This document shows positions 7,682 through 16,605 of a stretch of DNA of 64,000 nt, one piece after another. The position numbers and the translations under genes are program-made. The DNA lies in the NCBI RefSeq assembly GCF_017491605.1, contig NZ_JAFGYY010000007.1:1-64000 (forward strand), given 5' to 3'. Source of the DNA: Pseudomonas sp. 30_B. Lineage in GTDB: Bacteria > Pseudomonadota > Gammaproteobacteria > Pseudomonadales > Pseudomonadaceae. Each line of letters begins with the position of its first letter. The stretch's first letter is position 1. The notes under the pieces were generated by a model, which was not told where the DNA came from, did no database searches, and worked only from the letters and a program-made list of their open reading frames with translations.

Positions 7682-9160
7682 CTACTCGCCCTCTTCTACC
7701 ACCGGCGAATCATCGCTCAATGCCCGCTCCAGCCAATCCGTCGGCAGGCTCTTGCTCGCCCGCGCGCCGAGCAACTTCACCTGCTCCGCCCGGCTGATCA
7801 GGTTGCCGCGCCCCTCGCTGAGCTTGTTGCGCGCCGCGGCATAGGCCTTGTCCAGCTGCTGCAGGCGGGTGCCCATCTCGTCCAGGTCCTGCACGAAGAG
7901 CACGAACTTGTCGTACAGCGCACCGGCGCGCTCGGCAATCTCGCGGGCGTTCTGGTTCTGCCGCTCCTGGCGCCACAGGCTGTCGATCACCCTCAAGGTC
8001 GCCAGCAGGGTGGTCGGGCTGACGATCACGATATTGCGCTCGAAGGCCTCCTGAAACAGGTTCGGCTCGGCCTGCAGTGCCGCCGAGAAGGCCGCTTCGA
8101 TCGGCATGAACAGCAATACGAAGTCGAGGCTGTGAAGGCCTTCCAGGCGGCGGTAATCCTTATCGGAAAGCCCTTTCACATGGTTGCGCAGGGACAACAC
8201 GTGCGCCTTCAGCGCCTGCTGGCGGATCACCTCGTCCTCGGCGGCAATGAACTGCTGGTAGGCGGTCAGGCTGACCTTGGCGTCCACCACCACCTGCTTG
8301 TCGCCGGGCAGGCGGATCAGCACGTCGGGCTGGAAGCGCTCGCCGTCCGGCGCACGCAGGCTGACCTGGGTCTCGTACTCGCGGCCCTTCTCCAGGCCGG
8401 CGTGTTCCAGCACCCGTTCCAGCACCAGCTCGCCCCAATTGCCCTGGGTCTTCTGGCCCTTCAGCGCGCGGGTCAGGTTGGTGGCTTCCTCGCCCAGGCG
8501 CAGGTTGAGCTGCTGCAGGCGCTCCAGTTCCTTGGTCAGCGAGAAGCGCTCGCGGGCCTCGGCCTGGTAGCTCTCCTCGACGCGTTTCTCGAACGACTGG
8601 ATGCGCTCCTTCAGCGGGTCGAGCAACTGCCCCAGGCGCTGCTGGCTGGACTCGGCGAAGCGCTGTTCGCGCTCGTCGAAGATCTTCCCGGCCAACTCGG
8701 CGAACTGCGCACGCAGCTCATCCCGCGCCGATTGCAGGTCGCCCAGGCGCTGCTGGTGGTTCTCCTGCTGCTCGCGAAGCTCGGCGGACAAAGCCGCGTG
8801 CTCGGCGGACAGACGCCGCAGCTCGGCTTCCTTGTCCGCGCGCTCGGCCTGCCAGTCCTGCTCGGCAGCGCCCAGGCGCTCACGCTCCTGCTTGCCCAGC
8901 TCGACCTCGCGGCGCAATGCGGCGGATTCGGCGGACAATTCGCCATGCCTGCTGCTCAGGCGCTGGAAGGCCTCGCGATCCGCCTCGGCCTGGGCCGACA
9001 AGCCGTCCTGCGCGAGCTGCGCATTGGCCAGGCGCTCGCGCAGCAGGGTCGCCTCCTGCTCCGCTGCGACACGCTGCGACTGCAGGCGCCAGGCCAGCGC
9101 CGCCAGGGGCAACAGGCCGGCGAGCGCACCCAGCAACAAGGCGGAGAGATCGAGGGGCAT
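7682..9160 (-). CDS. rmuC: DNA recombination protein RmuC
   Basis: The 492-residue protein has an N-terminal membrane anchor (MPLDLSALLLGALAGLLPLA) and a long coiled coil rich in Glu, Arg and Gln (about residues 25-190). The conserved RmuC core follows, with GNWGELVLERVLE, FQPDVLIRLPGDKQVVVDAK and SPTTLLATLRVI. RmuC limits inversion between short inverted repeats and has a PD-(D/E)XK-like nuclease core; the PDVLI and VVVDAK segments fit this. The ATG at 9160 follows GGAG. A further upstream start is open but lacks support. Confidence 0.95.
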   Translation of the reverse strand: MPLDLSALLLGALAGLLPLAALAWRLQSQRVAAEQEATLLRERLANAQLAQDGLSAQAEADREAFQRLSSRHGELSAESAALRREVELGKQERERLGAAEQDWQAERADKEAELRRLSAEHAALSAELREQQENHQQRLGDLQSARDELRAQFAELAGKIFDEREQRFAESSQQRLGQLLDPLKERIQSFEKRVEESYQAEARERFSLTKELERLQQLNLRLGEEATNLTRALKGQKTQGNWGELVLERVLEHAGLEKGREYETQVSLRAPDGERFQPDVLIRLPGDKQVVVDAKVSLTAYQQFIAAEDEVIRQQALKAHVLSLRNHVKGLSDKDYRRLEGLHSLDFVLLFMPIEAAFSAALQAEPNLFQEAFERNIVIVSPTTLLATLRVIDSLWRQERQNQNAREIAERAGALYDKFVLFVQDLDEMGTRLQQLDKAYAAARNKLSEGRGNLISRAEQVKLLGARASKSLPTDWLERALSDDSPVVEEGE

Positions 9161-9635
9161 GCGGGACTCCGGGTGTGACAAACAATCGCGCAATACTAAC
9201 AGCGGCCACCCGGAGACGCCCCGTCACCTGTAAAGGCCCTGGAACAAGGGCTCCTGAGCAAGCGCTCGGGACAATCCACAGAAGCTGTGGATAACTTGGT
9301 GGAAAACGTGATGAAAAAGGGCCCCACCCCCAGTCAGACGTGGGCGCGTGACAGATTGGCGATTTTTTCACCAACTGAAATTTTCCTTATTTTTCAATAA
9401 GTTAAAAAACGCAAGAGAAACAAGCAAGTGGCTAAATGCAATATTGCAGGGGCTTGACAGCGCGCATCGGCGTTGTGCACAAGTGCGCACCAGGGTGCAG
9501 CCGACCGCCCCGTTCGAGGGCAGCGGAAAGGAGGGGGTGGAGCGGAAAGCGAACGGCAATCGAATCAGCCAGGCGATGCCCGTGCCGACATCCGGATCGT
9601 CCGGAGAGAGTTTGCTGGGTTGAGGATCAGCCGTC
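9161..9635. other. 475-bp gene-poor stretch between rmuC and a small ORF
   Basis: No convincing gene was found. The stretch has an A/T-rich patch (about 9360-9425), a TTGACA-like hexamer near 9455, and a palindrome with a perfect DnaA box (listed separately). A plus-strand reading frame (9348-9623) starts with GTG and looks random in composition. The region may hold promoters for the flanking genes. Confidence 0.5.
9273..9294. promoter_or_regulatory. DnaA-box palindrome
   Basis: TGTGGATAA at 9286-9294 is a perfect consensus DnaA box on the reverse strand. It faces TCCACA (9275-9280) across GAAGC, so TCCACA/TGTGGA form a dyad. The left half-site continues as AATCCACA, a near-match. It sits 113-134 bp upstream of the rmuC start. 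DnaA binding is inference. Confidence 0.5.
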
Positions 9636-9845
9636 TCATGCCCACTCCACGCGCCGGGCACGCCGCCGCTCGGAACGCACGACAGTGGGCGGATTGGGCA
9701 ACGGAGCCAGCTGCCGCTCGGCAGCGCAGGCCCGCGCGAACGCACGCTCTGCCGCACCGCGGCTATCGCAATCGAGGAAGAACTGATTCAGGTAGACCCG
9801 CCAGCGACGACTGTCGCTGGGGTGGATGGCTATCCGTATATCCAT
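9636..9845 (-). CDS. Small hypothetical protein (69 aa)
   Basis: The frame reads MDIRIAIHPSDSRRWRVYLN and ends with an Arg-rich tail (SERRRARRVEWA). GGGAG lies 10 nt before the ATG. Codon use is like its neighbours. There is no recognisable domain and no signal peptide. It is on the same strand as the RES/Xre pair upstream, with a 76-bp gap. It could be a real conserved small protein or a chance frame. Confidence 0.5.
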   Translation of the reverse strand: MDIRIAIHPSDSRRWRVYLNQFFLDCDSRGAAERAFARACAAERQLAPLPNPPTVVRSERRRARRVEWA

Positions 9846-9921
9846 GGTGAGGCACTCCCTGCGTGACCATCCCGCACCTTACACCGATGCCCGCGACCTC
9901 ATGCCGCGGCACGACAAACGG

Positions 9922-10692
9922 TCAGGCCGGATACGGCAGGTGCCCATCCACCAGAAACTGCGTGCGCGGGAACAGGCGCGGCGTGTCCGGCACCTGGGCG
10001 TGCTTGAAGGCCACGTACTCCGCCGTCGTTTCGCACAGCCAGGGCATCAGGTTGCGCGGACGCTTCTCGGCGAAGGCCGACGGCGCGAACAGCGCCACGT
10101 TCACCCCACCGTGCGGGCAGCGTGCAGAGCGGTACTCGAACGCCTCGACCCCGGCCTCGCGCATCGCACTGCCCAGGCCCTGGGCAACGCGGTAGTCCGA
10201 CGGATCGCGCAGCGCCGCTTCGTACTCGCGGAACGGCGGCAACTGCAGGCGCACGCCGCGCTGCACCTGGAAACGCGCCTCGAAGGACGAGTGCTCGGAA
10301 AGAATCCGCCCACTCGGTGGCGGCGTGGCCATCCCCTCCCACAGCACGAAGCGGTAGAAGGCCGACTCCGCCATGGCCGTGTCGAGCTTCAAGGCCGCAT
10401 AGAACAGGCTCGGCTCATGCCGCCGACCGAAACGCGAGCCCCAGCGCAACGGTGGATAACGGAACGGCGTCTTCAATAGATAGTGCAGATGCTCGGCGGG
10501 CGGCGGCACGCGCGGCTTGCTGGTTTCCAGTAGCTCCTCCAGCAGCGCCTGCTCGGCCAGGGTGTCCACCAATTGCAACGTGGCCACCTGGCCCTGACTC
10601 TCCACCAGACGCACCAGGCGCCCGTGGATGGGGCTGACGACCGACTCGGCCTCATGTTCGGCCCAGATGCGGGCGCCCGTCTTGAAGGACAT
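9922..10692 (-). CDS. RES-domain toxin of a RES/Xre toxin-antitoxin pair
   Basis: The 256-residue protein has the RES-domain core: Arg in WGSRFGRR (about residue 87), Tyr in LFYAA (98) and the Glu-Ser pair in AMAESAFYR (109-110). Known RES toxins (for example MbcT) degrade NAD+ and stop growth. It begins on the base directly after the stop of the Xre antitoxin gene, the normal antitoxin-first order of this family. At 256 residues it is somewhat longer than the small RES toxins, with a longer segment before the core. Confidence 0.88.
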   Translation of the reverse strand: MSFKTGARIWAEHEAESVVSPIHGRLVRLVESQGQVATLQLVDTLAEQALLEELLETSKPRVPPPAEHLHYLLKTPFRYPPLRWGSRFGRRHEPSLFYAALKLDTAMAESAFYRFVLWEGMATPPPSGRILSEHSSFEARFQVQRGVRLQLPPFREYEAALRDPSDYRVAQGLGSAMREAGVEAFEYRSARCPHGGVNVALFAPSAFAEKRPRNLMPWLCETTAEYVAFKHAQVPDTPRLFPRTQFLVDGHLPYPA

Positions 10693-11061
10693 TCAGACCT
10701 TGCCCCGGATGGCGTCCAGGTACTCGACCACCGCCACCAGCCCCTGCACCTGCTCCATCAGCTGCAGCGGCACACCGCTCAGGTGACGGTTCTCGGTACG
10801 CAGGAAGTGGCGCATATCTTCGAGATTGCCGCCGAACAGGGCGAACAGGGCGCGATAAACCCGCACCAGCAGCAGCGCCAGCTCGCCGGTCTTGCTGTCC
10901 ACCCGCAGGCCGCCTTGCTTCCAGCGGCTGACGGCGCTACGTTCCACCCCGACGATCGCCGCCAGCTCCTGCTGGGTCATCGCCAGATGTTCGCGAGCCG
11001 TGAGTACCGCCTTGGCCAGTACGGCATCGGCTGCTGGGCTTTCGCGTAACAGGGCGCTCAT
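10693..11061 (-). CDS. Xre/MbcA/ParS-type antitoxin
   Basis: The 122-residue protein has a helix-turn-helix (about residues 28-50, MTQQELAAIVGVERSAVSRW) and a C-terminal half (ALFGGNLEDMRHFLRTEN onward) like the toxin-binding domain of Xre/MbcA/ParS antitoxins. The start MSALLRES is preceded by GAGGAGATCGCC, a strong Shine-Dalgarno. It is the first gene of the pair and would be expected to neutralise the RES toxin and repress the promoter. Longer upstream starts are open but lack a ribosome site. Confidence 0.88.
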   Translation of the reverse strand: MSALLRESPAADAVLAKAVLTAREHLAMTQQELAAIVGVERSAVSRWKQGGLRVDSKTGELALLLVRVYRALFALFGGNLEDMRHFLRTENRHLSGVPLQLMEQVQGLVAVVEYLDAIRGKV

Positions 11062-11085
11062 GGCGATCTCCTCATCGTGAACTTT

Positions 11086-11109
11086 CAGCAAATATACCAC
11101 TGAATGCTG
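11086..11109 (-). promoter_or_regulatory. Candidate promoter/operator of the Xre-RES operon
   Basis: The inverted repeat CAGCA-N14-TGCTG spans 11086-11109, 25 bp upstream of the antitoxin ATG. The minus strand inside it reads TATATT, a -10-like hexamer. Autoregulation by the antitoxin would fit, but binding is not shown. Confidence 0.4.
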
Positions 11110-11201
11110 ATAAAACACGAACCAGACGATTCCTCTCAGCCCCTGTCGCCCCACGGCGGCAAAGCCCGCAGAATACACAGCCCGACCGACGACACCCCGT
11201 G

Positions 11202-11684
11202 ATGAACAAGCAGCAGGTCTACCAACAGATTCTCGCCAGGCTCGCGCAAGACCTGGAAATCGCCGTACGCGCCGCCAGGACAGCTCACGAAACGGCTACC
11301 CACGAAGAAAACATTGCTGAAAACAAATACGACACCCTCGGCCTCGAAGCGGCCTACCTCGCCGCCGGCCAGTCGCGCCGTGTCGAGGAGATCCGCCAAG
11401 CGCTGTCACTGTTCGAGAACCTGCAGCTGCGCGACTTCGACGAGCAATCCGGCATCCAGACCAGCGCCCTGGTGGAACTGGTCAACGACAGAGGCCAGCA
11501 GCGCTGGGTCTTCCTCGGCCCCGATGCCGCCGGCCTGAAGGTGCAGCACGAGGGCCGCGAGATCCTCGTCATCACCAGCCGCGCACCGCTGGGCAGCGCC
11601 CTGCTCCACCGCGTGCCCGGCGACGAACTGGAGATCGGCCAGGGCAATGCCCGCCAGCGCTACGAAATCCTCGACGCCTATTGA
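11202..11684 (+). CDS. GreA/GreB-family C-terminal-domain protein
   Basis: The 160-residue product has an N-terminal helical region (about residues 1-75, with EENIAENKYDTLGLEAAYLA) and a C-terminal beta-rich domain (VFLGPDAAGLKVQHEGREIL, then APLGSALLHRVPGDELE) like the FKBP-like GreA/B domain that binds RNA polymerase. It resembles stand-alone GreAB-like proteins in Pseudomonas rather than true GreA or GreB. The acidic tip that stimulates cleavage is not obvious, so it may act by occupying the secondary channel. GTG 11199 is directly before the chosen ATG. It is divergent from the antitoxin gene. Confidence 0.75.
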   Translation: MNKQQVYQQILARLAQDLEIAVRAARTAHETATHEENIAENKYDTLGLEAAYLAAGQSRRVEEIRQALSLFENLQLRDFDEQSGIQTSALVELVNDRGQQRWVFLGPDAAGLKVQHEGREILVITSRAPLGSALLHRVPGDELEIGQGNARQRYEILDAY

Positions 11685-11820
11685 GCAAACGTCCTGCCCG
11701 GCTGCGGTCGAGCGCATCGATTAAAAATCCGAGCGGAACAGACAATACCCAGCCGACCGGCTGACGCAGACTAAGCTTCAAGGCCAACCCCATCCCTCCC
11801 TGGCCTCAAGGAGAAGCACC

Positions 11821-12165
11821 ATGCTGTTCAACTGGTCCGAATACGTCCCCGCCGTGAAAAAAGCCTTCGGCGCCCTGGGCAAGAAACACCCGAAAATGAT
11901 CGCAGCCTACCAGGCCCTCGACGCGGCGGCCGCCGACGGTGACGCCCTGGATGCCAAGACCCGCGAGCTGATCTCCATGGCCGTGGCCATCACCACCCGC
12001 TGCGACGGCTGCATCGGCGTCCACGCCGAGGCCGCACGCCGGGCCGGCGCCACCGAAGCCGAAGTCGCCCAGGCCCTGGCCACCGCCATTGCCATGAACG
12101 CCGGCGCCGCCTACGTCTACTCCCTGCGCGCCATGGAAGCCTTCGAGTCTTCCGCGCAGAAATAA
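11821..12165 (+). CDS. Carboxymuconolactone decarboxylase/AhpD-family protein
   Basis: The 114-residue single-domain protein has the family signature with a CxxC pair, RCDGCIGVHAEAARRAGATE (Cys61, Cys64, His68). The CxxC plus His arrangement is that of AhpD-like alkylhydroperoxidases, which use the cysteines for thiol redox chemistry, rather than of the decarboxylases. AAGGAG precedes the ATG. No partner peroxiredoxin lies next to it, so its physiological role is open. Confidence 0.88.
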   Translation: MLFNWSEYVPAVKKAFGALGKKHPKMIAAYQALDAAAADGDALDAKTRELISMAVAITTRCDGCIGVHAEAARRAGATEAEVAQALATAIAMNAGAAYVYSLRAMEAFESSAQK

Positions 12166-12265
12166 GCTCGCGCCCGCGACGCTGCCATGGCGTCGCGGGC
12201 TCGCCTCTTTCCTGATCGGCAGCGATGGAGTATCAGTGGGTTCCGCCCACCCACCGCCAGCCCCC

Positions 12266-12640
12266 ATGCCCCATACACCCACTCACCTCAGCGCCTGGAA
12301 ACTCATCCTCAGCATCGCCGCCGGCATGTGGCTCGGCTGCATGGCCGTGGCCGCCACCGGCTGGCTGATCTATCGCGCGTATCCTCCCCTCCTGGCCAGC
12401 CATCCCGCCCCACCACCAGCGACACCTTCCGCGACTGCTCCCACTCCACGCAGCAGTGAAGAGATGTTCCAGCAGTACCAGCAACGCCAGCAGGCCGTGC
12501 AGGAACAGCAGAATCGCGAGGTCGAGAAAGCCGAACAGGACAAGCGCTTCAACAGCGCGCCGTGCCAGTTCTGGCGGCAGCAGTATCAGGCGGAGCCTAC
12601 AGAGCGGAATCGGGAGAAGATGGATGGGTATTGCGGGTGA
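12266..12640 (+). CDS. Small membrane-anchored hypothetical protein
   Basis: The 124-residue protein has one transmembrane helix (about residues 12-36, LILSIAAGMWLGCMAVAATG), a Pro/Ala/Thr-rich linker and a charged Gln/Glu helix (EEMFQQYQQRQQAVQEQQ) that could form a coiled coil. It ends with a Cys-containing tail (PCQFWRQQYQ ... DGYCG). The topology suggests a periplasmic C-terminus with two cysteines that might pair. No family was recognised. A GTG 30 nt upstream is an alternative start; neither has a strong ribosome site. Confidence 0.65.
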   Translation: MPHTPTHLSAWKLILSIAAGMWLGCMAVAATGWLIYRAYPPLLASHPAPPPATPSATAPTPRSSEEMFQQYQQRQQAVQEQQNREVEKAEQDKRFNSAPCQFWRQQYQAEPTERNREKMDGYCG

Positions 12641-12681
12641 TTGAGGAGACAGGCGAGGAATATCGATGCCAGAAAAGACAA

Positions 12682-12712
12682 AACCCCTGAAACGCTAGGC
12701 ATTTCAGGGGTT
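12682..12712 (-). terminator. Rho-independent terminator of tRNA-Ser
   Basis: AACCCCTGAAA/TTTCAGGGGTT pair around a 9-nt loop. The minus strand continues TTTTGTCTTTT. The position directly after the tRNA 3' end fits termination of its transcript. Confidence 0.8.
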
Positions 12713-12726
12713 CTGGCCATATGTAA

Positions 12727-12816
12727 TGGCGGAGAGATAGGGATTTGAACCCTAGGAGCCATTGCTGACTCAACGGATTTCGAATCCGTCCCGTTCGACC
12801 ACTCCGGCATCTCTCC
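12727..12816 (-). tRNA. tRNA-Ser (CGA)
   Basis: The reverse strand folds as a 90-nt class II tRNA. The acceptor GGAGAGA pairs with TCTCTCC, the 3' GCCA is encoded, the long variable arm of serine tRNAs is present, and the T-arm reads GGTTCAAATCC. The anticodon stem ACGGA/TCCGT encloses loop TTCGAAA, giving anticodon CGA for UCG codons. A terminator follows. Confidence 0.95.
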
Positions 12817-12909
12817 GTGCGGCGCGCATGATACCAGCTTGAAGTCCGAAGGCGAAGCCCTGTTTTGGATTTTTTTGCGTGGTATCAGGCGCTTGCGTGA
12901 ATTCGCCTA

Positions 12910-13620
12910 TTAGAGCGGTACGCCAAGACGGTGAGCGACTTCCTCGTAGGCCTCGATCACATCGCCAAGGCCCTGGCGGAAGCGGTCCTTGTCCATCTTC
13001 TTGCGGGTCTCCTTGTCCCACAGGCGGCAGCCGTCCGGGCTGAATTCGTCGCCCAGGACGATCTTGCCGTGGAACAGGCCGAACTCGAGCTTGAAGTCCA
13101 CCAGCAGCAGGCCGGCGTCGTCGAACAGCTTGCTCAGCACTTCGTTGACCTTGAAGGAGTAAGCCTTCATTTCGGCCAGCTGCTCCAGGGTCGCCCAGCC
13201 GAAGGCCTGGACGTGGGATTCGTTGATGAAGGGGTCGCCCAGGGCGTCGTTCTTCAGGAACAGTTCGAAGGTCGGCGGGGTGAGCTGCAGGCCCTCTTCC
13301 ACGCCCAGGCGGCGCACCAGGCTGCCGGCGGCATAGTTACGCACGACGCACTCGACCGGGATCATGGCGAGCTTCTTGACCAGCACTTCGTTGTCCGACA
13401 GCAGGGCGTCGAACTGGGTCGGAATGCCGGCAGCTTCGAGCTTCTGCATGATGAAGGCGTTGAACTTGTTGTTCACCATGCCTTTGCGGTCGAGCTGTTC
13501 GATGCGCTTGCCGTCGAACGCCGAGGTGTCGTTGCGGAACAGCAGGACGAGGCGGTCGGCGTCATCGGTGGTGTAAACCGACTTGGCCTTGCCGCGATAC
13601 AGTTCTTCGCGTTTTTCCAT
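12910..13620 (-). CDS. purC: SAICAR synthase (phosphoribosylaminoimidazole-succinocarboxamide synthase)
   Basis: The 236-residue enzyme joins aspartate to CAIR with ATP in purine synthesis (cytosol). Family motifs are [13 protein letters not shown] at the N-terminus, [22 protein letters not shown] and [11 protein letters not shown]. The length matches the bacterial single-domain PurC. It is the last gene of a dapA-bamC-MBL-purC run, 30 bp after the MBL gene. Confidence 0.97.
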   Translation of the reverse strand: MEKREELYRGKAKSVYTTDDADRLVLLFRNDTSAFDGKRIEQLDRKGMVNNKFNAFIMQKLEAAGIPTQFDALLSDNEVLVKKLAMIPVECVVRNYAAGSLVRRLGVEEGLQLTPPTFELFLKNDALGDPFINESHVQAFGWATLEQLAEMKAYSFKVNEVLSKLFDDAGLLLVDFKLEFGLFHGKIVLGDEFSPDGCRLWDKETRKKMDKDRFRQGLGDVIEAYEEVAHRLGVPL

Positions 13621-13650
13621 GATGGGCTCCGCTTGCTTGAATGGGTGGGC

Positions 13651-14409
13651 TCAGGCGATGGTGCGCCAGTCGAGTCCCGAATGCTGATCGGCCACCTGCA
13701 GCCAGTCCGGGTCGCACCCTAAGGTGTCGACGAAGCTTTGCCGGGCCAGCTGCGGCGAGTTGTTCTTTTCGCTGAGATGCGCCAGCACCAGGTGCTGCAG
13801 GCTTTCCCAGCCCAGCTGGGCCACGAGTTCCGCGGCCTGCCGGTTGTTCAAATGTCCCCACTGGCCGCCAACGCGGGCTTTGAGTGGGTAGGGATACGGA
13901 CCGCGGGCCAGCATGTCGGTATCGTGGTTTGCCTCGATGATCAACGCATCGAGCCCACGATAGCACTCCAGCACCTGCGCCGTGGCGGCCCCCAGATCGG
14001 TGAGCTGGCCAAAGCGCTTCCGGCCATCGGAAAACACGTACTGCAGGGGCTCCCGCGCATCGTGGGAGACGCTCACCGCAGTGACTTCCAGGTCTTTCAG
14101 TACCAGGCGGTCGCCGCCCTTGAGCAGCCCCGCCGGTGTCACCGGCTTGCGCATTCCCTGCAGGGTGCCGGCGCTGAGGTACACGGGTATTCGATGGTGC
14201 CGGGCCAGCAGTTCGACGCCGTTTATGTGATCGGAGTGCTCGTGCGTGACAAGGACCGCATCCAGCTGCCCGGGCTCTACGCCCAGGCGCGCCAGACGGC
14301 GGATGGTTTCACGCAGCGGGAAGCCGCAATCGATCAGTATCCGGGTGTCAGAACTGCTCACCAAGGCCGAATTGCCCCGGCTTCCGCTCCCCAGGACCGC
14401 GAAGTGCAT
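13651..14409 (-). CDS. MBL-fold metallo-hydrolase (YycJ/WalJ-like)
   Basis: The 252-residue metallo-beta-lactamase-fold protein has the zinc motif VTHEHSDH (His56, His58, Asp60, His61), a further His in SVSHDA, an Asp/His pair in [10 protein letters not shown], and LAHLSEKNN near the end. The N-terminal [12 protein letters not shown] is typical of the YycJ/WalJ group, thought to act on nucleic acids or nucleotides. The substrate is unproven. Its first 62 bp overlap the end of bamC in another frame, so expression is probably coupled. Confidence 0.9.
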   Translation of the reverse strand: MHFAVLGSGSRGNSALVSSSDTRILIDCGFPLRETIRRLARLGVEPGQLDAVLVTHEHSDHINGVELLARHHRIPVYLSAGTLQGMRKPVTPAGLLKGGDRLVLKDLEVTAVSVSHDAREPLQYVFSDGRKRFGQLTDLGAATAQVLECYRGLDALIIEANHDTDMLARGPYPYPLKARVGGQWGHLNNRQAAELVAQLGWESLQHLVLAHLSEKNNSPQLARQSFVDTLGCDPDWLQVADQHSGLDWRTIA

Positions 14410-15541
14410 TCCGCATACTCTCCTGGAGTTTTTCCAGCACGCCCTGCGCCACGTCAGCCGGCGCGGAGGTGTTGATGTCTTTGTCGACGGTGATCTGCAC
14501 CGTGTTGTTCACGCTGGTCAGGCGAAGCTGGTAGCGCTGCGCCTTGGCGTCTTCCTCTTCCTTGGTCTTCTCGCCGCCGCCGAACAGGCTGCGGAAGAAG
14601 CCAGGCTTGTCTTCGTCCTTCTTCTTCGCGCCTTCGGCGATGTTGACGTAGTACACGCCCAGGCTGCGGTTGAGGTCGTCGACGCGGATATCGGCGCGAT
14701 CCAGCGCGCGGCCGACGCTGACCCAGGCGCGGTCGAAGTCGGAGCTCACGGTGAGTACCGGGTTGCCGCTGCCGTCCTTGCTCAGCTCGGCAGTACCGGG
14801 CGTGTCGTATTCGGAGTGCGCGGCGAGCAGGGAAACGGAGCCGCCCTTCTCGGCGCTGGTGGCCATGCTGGCGAGCATTTCGTCGAGCAGCGCGGCGTCC
14901 AGGCTCGGCACCATCGGCTTGGCCGGCCAGTCGGCGCTGGCGGTGCTGCCGGCCGGGCGGGTTTCGCTCAGTACGTAGACTTCACTGGTGTTGGTTTCCA
15001 CGCCCGGCTCGATGCGCACACGCACACGCGCCTCGCTGTCGGGCTCGACGCCGGAGACACGGCTGCTCAGGCGGCGCGCCAGGGGCGCGGAGAGCTGCGA
15101 GAGCGGCTGCCAGTTGGTGCTGAACTCGCCGGTCTGCGGACGCTCGTTGGCGATGGAGAAGCCGTTGTCCTGGAAGAACTGGTGGGCGACCGGCCAGACT
15201 TCGGCCGGCGGACGCTGGGCGATCAGCCAGCGCGAGTCGCCGCTCTTCTGCAGGCTGAAGTCGCTGACTTCTGCGCCGGCACCGGCCAGGGGCTGCGGAC
15301 GCGGCACCTCGAACTCACCTTCCTTCTCGGTGCTGGTGGCGACGTTCATCGGAATCGGCAGCAGCGGGTCGAGCGGCTTGCTCTGCAGGCCTTCGGGCAC
15401 TTTCATCGGCGCGGTTTCGCGGGCGTTGAGGTAATCATCGCCACGGTCGCGGAAGTAGCCATCCGGGCCCCACAGCCAGCCGCAGCCGGAGGTGTTGCCG
15501 ATGACCAGGGCGAGCGCAGTCAGTCCTGCCAGTCGCTTCAT
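14348..15541 (-). CDS. bamC: Outer-membrane assembly lipoprotein BamC
   Basis: The 397-residue lipoprotein has signal peptide [19 protein letters not shown] and lipobox Cys20. The mature chain starts with the flexible segment that in E. coli contacts BamD ([23 protein letters not shown]). Two helix-grip domains follow, for example [21 protein letters not shown] and the C-terminal [11 protein letters not shown] segment. It is part of the Bam complex inserting beta-barrel proteins. It lies directly after dapA (13-bp gap), as in many gammaproteobacteria. Confidence 0.93.
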   Translation of the reverse strand: MKRLAGLTALALVIGNTSGCGWLWGPDGYFRDRGDDYLNARETAPMKVPEGLQSKPLDPLLPIPMNVATSTEKEGEFEVPRPQPLAGAGAEVSDFSLQKSGDSRWLIAQRPPAEVWPVAHQFFQDNGFSIANERPQTGEFSTNWQPLSQLSAPLARRLSSRVSGVEPDSEARVRVRIEPGVETNTSEVYVLSETRPAGSTASADWPAKPMVPSLDAALLDEMLASMATSAEKGGSVSLLAAHSEYDTPGTAELSKDGSGNPVLTVSSDFDRAWVSVGRALDRADIRVDDLNRSLGVYYVNIAEGAKKKDEDKPGFFRSLFGGGEKTKEEEDAKAQRYQLRLTSVNNTVQITVDKDINTSAPADVAQGVLEKLQESMRNALRGPGERKPGQFGLGEQF

Positions 15542-15554
15542 GCGGGAAAGCTCC

Positions 15555-16433
15555 TTAAGCCAGCACGCCGGTCTGGCGCATGGCCTGACGCAGCGGTTCG
15601 TGGCAACGCGGGCTGAGCCAGGTCAGGGGCAGGCGGATACCTTCGGGGATCAGACCCATTTCGTGCAGGGCGAACTTCACCGGAATCGGGTTGGACTCGA
15701 TGAACAGGGCCTTGTGCAGCGGCATCAGGCGGTCGTTGATGGCACGGGCGGCGGCGGCATCGCCACGCATGGCGGCGGCGCACAGGTCGCTCATGGCGCG
15801 CGGAGCGACGTTGGCGGTCACCGAGATGTTGCCCTTGCCGCCCATCAGCATCAGTTCGACGGCGGTGGCGTCGTCACCGGAGTAGACGAGGAAGTCCTTG
15901 CCGACGCGATCCAGCACTTCCTTGCCGCGCTGCAGGTCACCGGTGGCTTCCTTGATACCGACGATGTTCGGCACCTTGGCCAGGCGCTCGACGGTCTCCG
16001 GCAGCATGTCGCAGGCGGTACGGCCCGGCACGTTGTAGAGGATCTGCGGGATGGCCACGGCTTCGGCGATGTGGCGGAAGTGCTGGTACAGGCCTTCCTG
16101 GGTCGGCTTGTTGTAGTACGGGGTCACCAGCAGGCAAGCGTCGGCGCCGCCGCTCTTGGCGGCCTCGGTCAGCTCGACCGCTTCGCGGGTGGAGTTGGCG
16201 CCGGTACCGGCGATCACCGGAATGCGGCCATTGACCTGGTCGACCACGCGACGGATCACGTCCAGGTGTTCGCTCACGTCGAGCGTGGCGGACTCACCCG
16301 TGGTGCCGACCGCAACGATGGCGTTGGTGCCTTCCTGCAGGTGGAAGTCCACCAGCTTCGCGAGGCTGTCCCAATCCAGTCGACCCTGAGCATCGAAGGG
16401 GGTGACCAGCGCCACCATACTGCCCGCAATCAT
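15555..16433 (-). CDS. dapA: 4-hydroxy-tetrahydrodipicolinate synthase
   Basis: The 292-residue aldolase-class enzyme condenses pyruvate with aspartate semialdehyde in the lysine/diaminopimelate pathway. Motifs are SMVALVTPF, the GTTGES pyruvate loop, ILYNVPGRT with the catalytic Tyr, and VGIKEATGD with the Schiff-base Lys at about residue 161. The start MIAGSM follows CAGGAG. It leads the operon with bamC, MBL and purC, so it probably carries the promoter. Confidence 0.97.
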   Translation of the reverse strand: MIAGSMVALVTPFDAQGRLDWDSLAKLVDFHLQEGTNAIVAVGTTGESATLDVSEHLDVIRRVVDQVNGRIPVIAGTGANSTREAVELTEAAKSGGADACLLVTPYYNKPTQEGLYQHFRHIAEAVAIPQILYNVPGRTACDMLPETVERLAKVPNIVGIKEATGDLQRGKEVLDRVGKDFLVYSGDDATAVELMLMGGKGNISVTANVAPRAMSDLCAAAMRGDAAAARAINDRLMPLHKALFIESNPIPVKFALHEMGLIPEGIRLPLTWLSPRCHEPLRQAMRQTGVLA

Positions 16434-16605
16434 GCAACCGCTCCTGCCGGAAAAAGAAAGCCGTAATGGTACTGTCGCCACTGGCCATGCACAAGGTGAC
16501 AGCAGTGTCCCGCGTGCGCTCAGACATTCCCCTCATCGGCTCTTTTCGCTACCCTTTCCCCTTTGTCGATGCGGCCCGCTTGGCCGCCATTCCCAGGAAA
16601 GCTGC

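Noticed and set aside
7478..9178. 566-codon plus-strand open frame opposite rmuC
   Set aside because: The coiled-coil code of rmuC read backwards gives Leu/Gln-rich sequence without motifs.
9348..9623. Plus-strand 91-codon frame in the rmuC upstream region
   Set aside because: It uses a GTG start with no good ribosome site, and the composition changes abruptly after the A/T-rich start, so it looks random.
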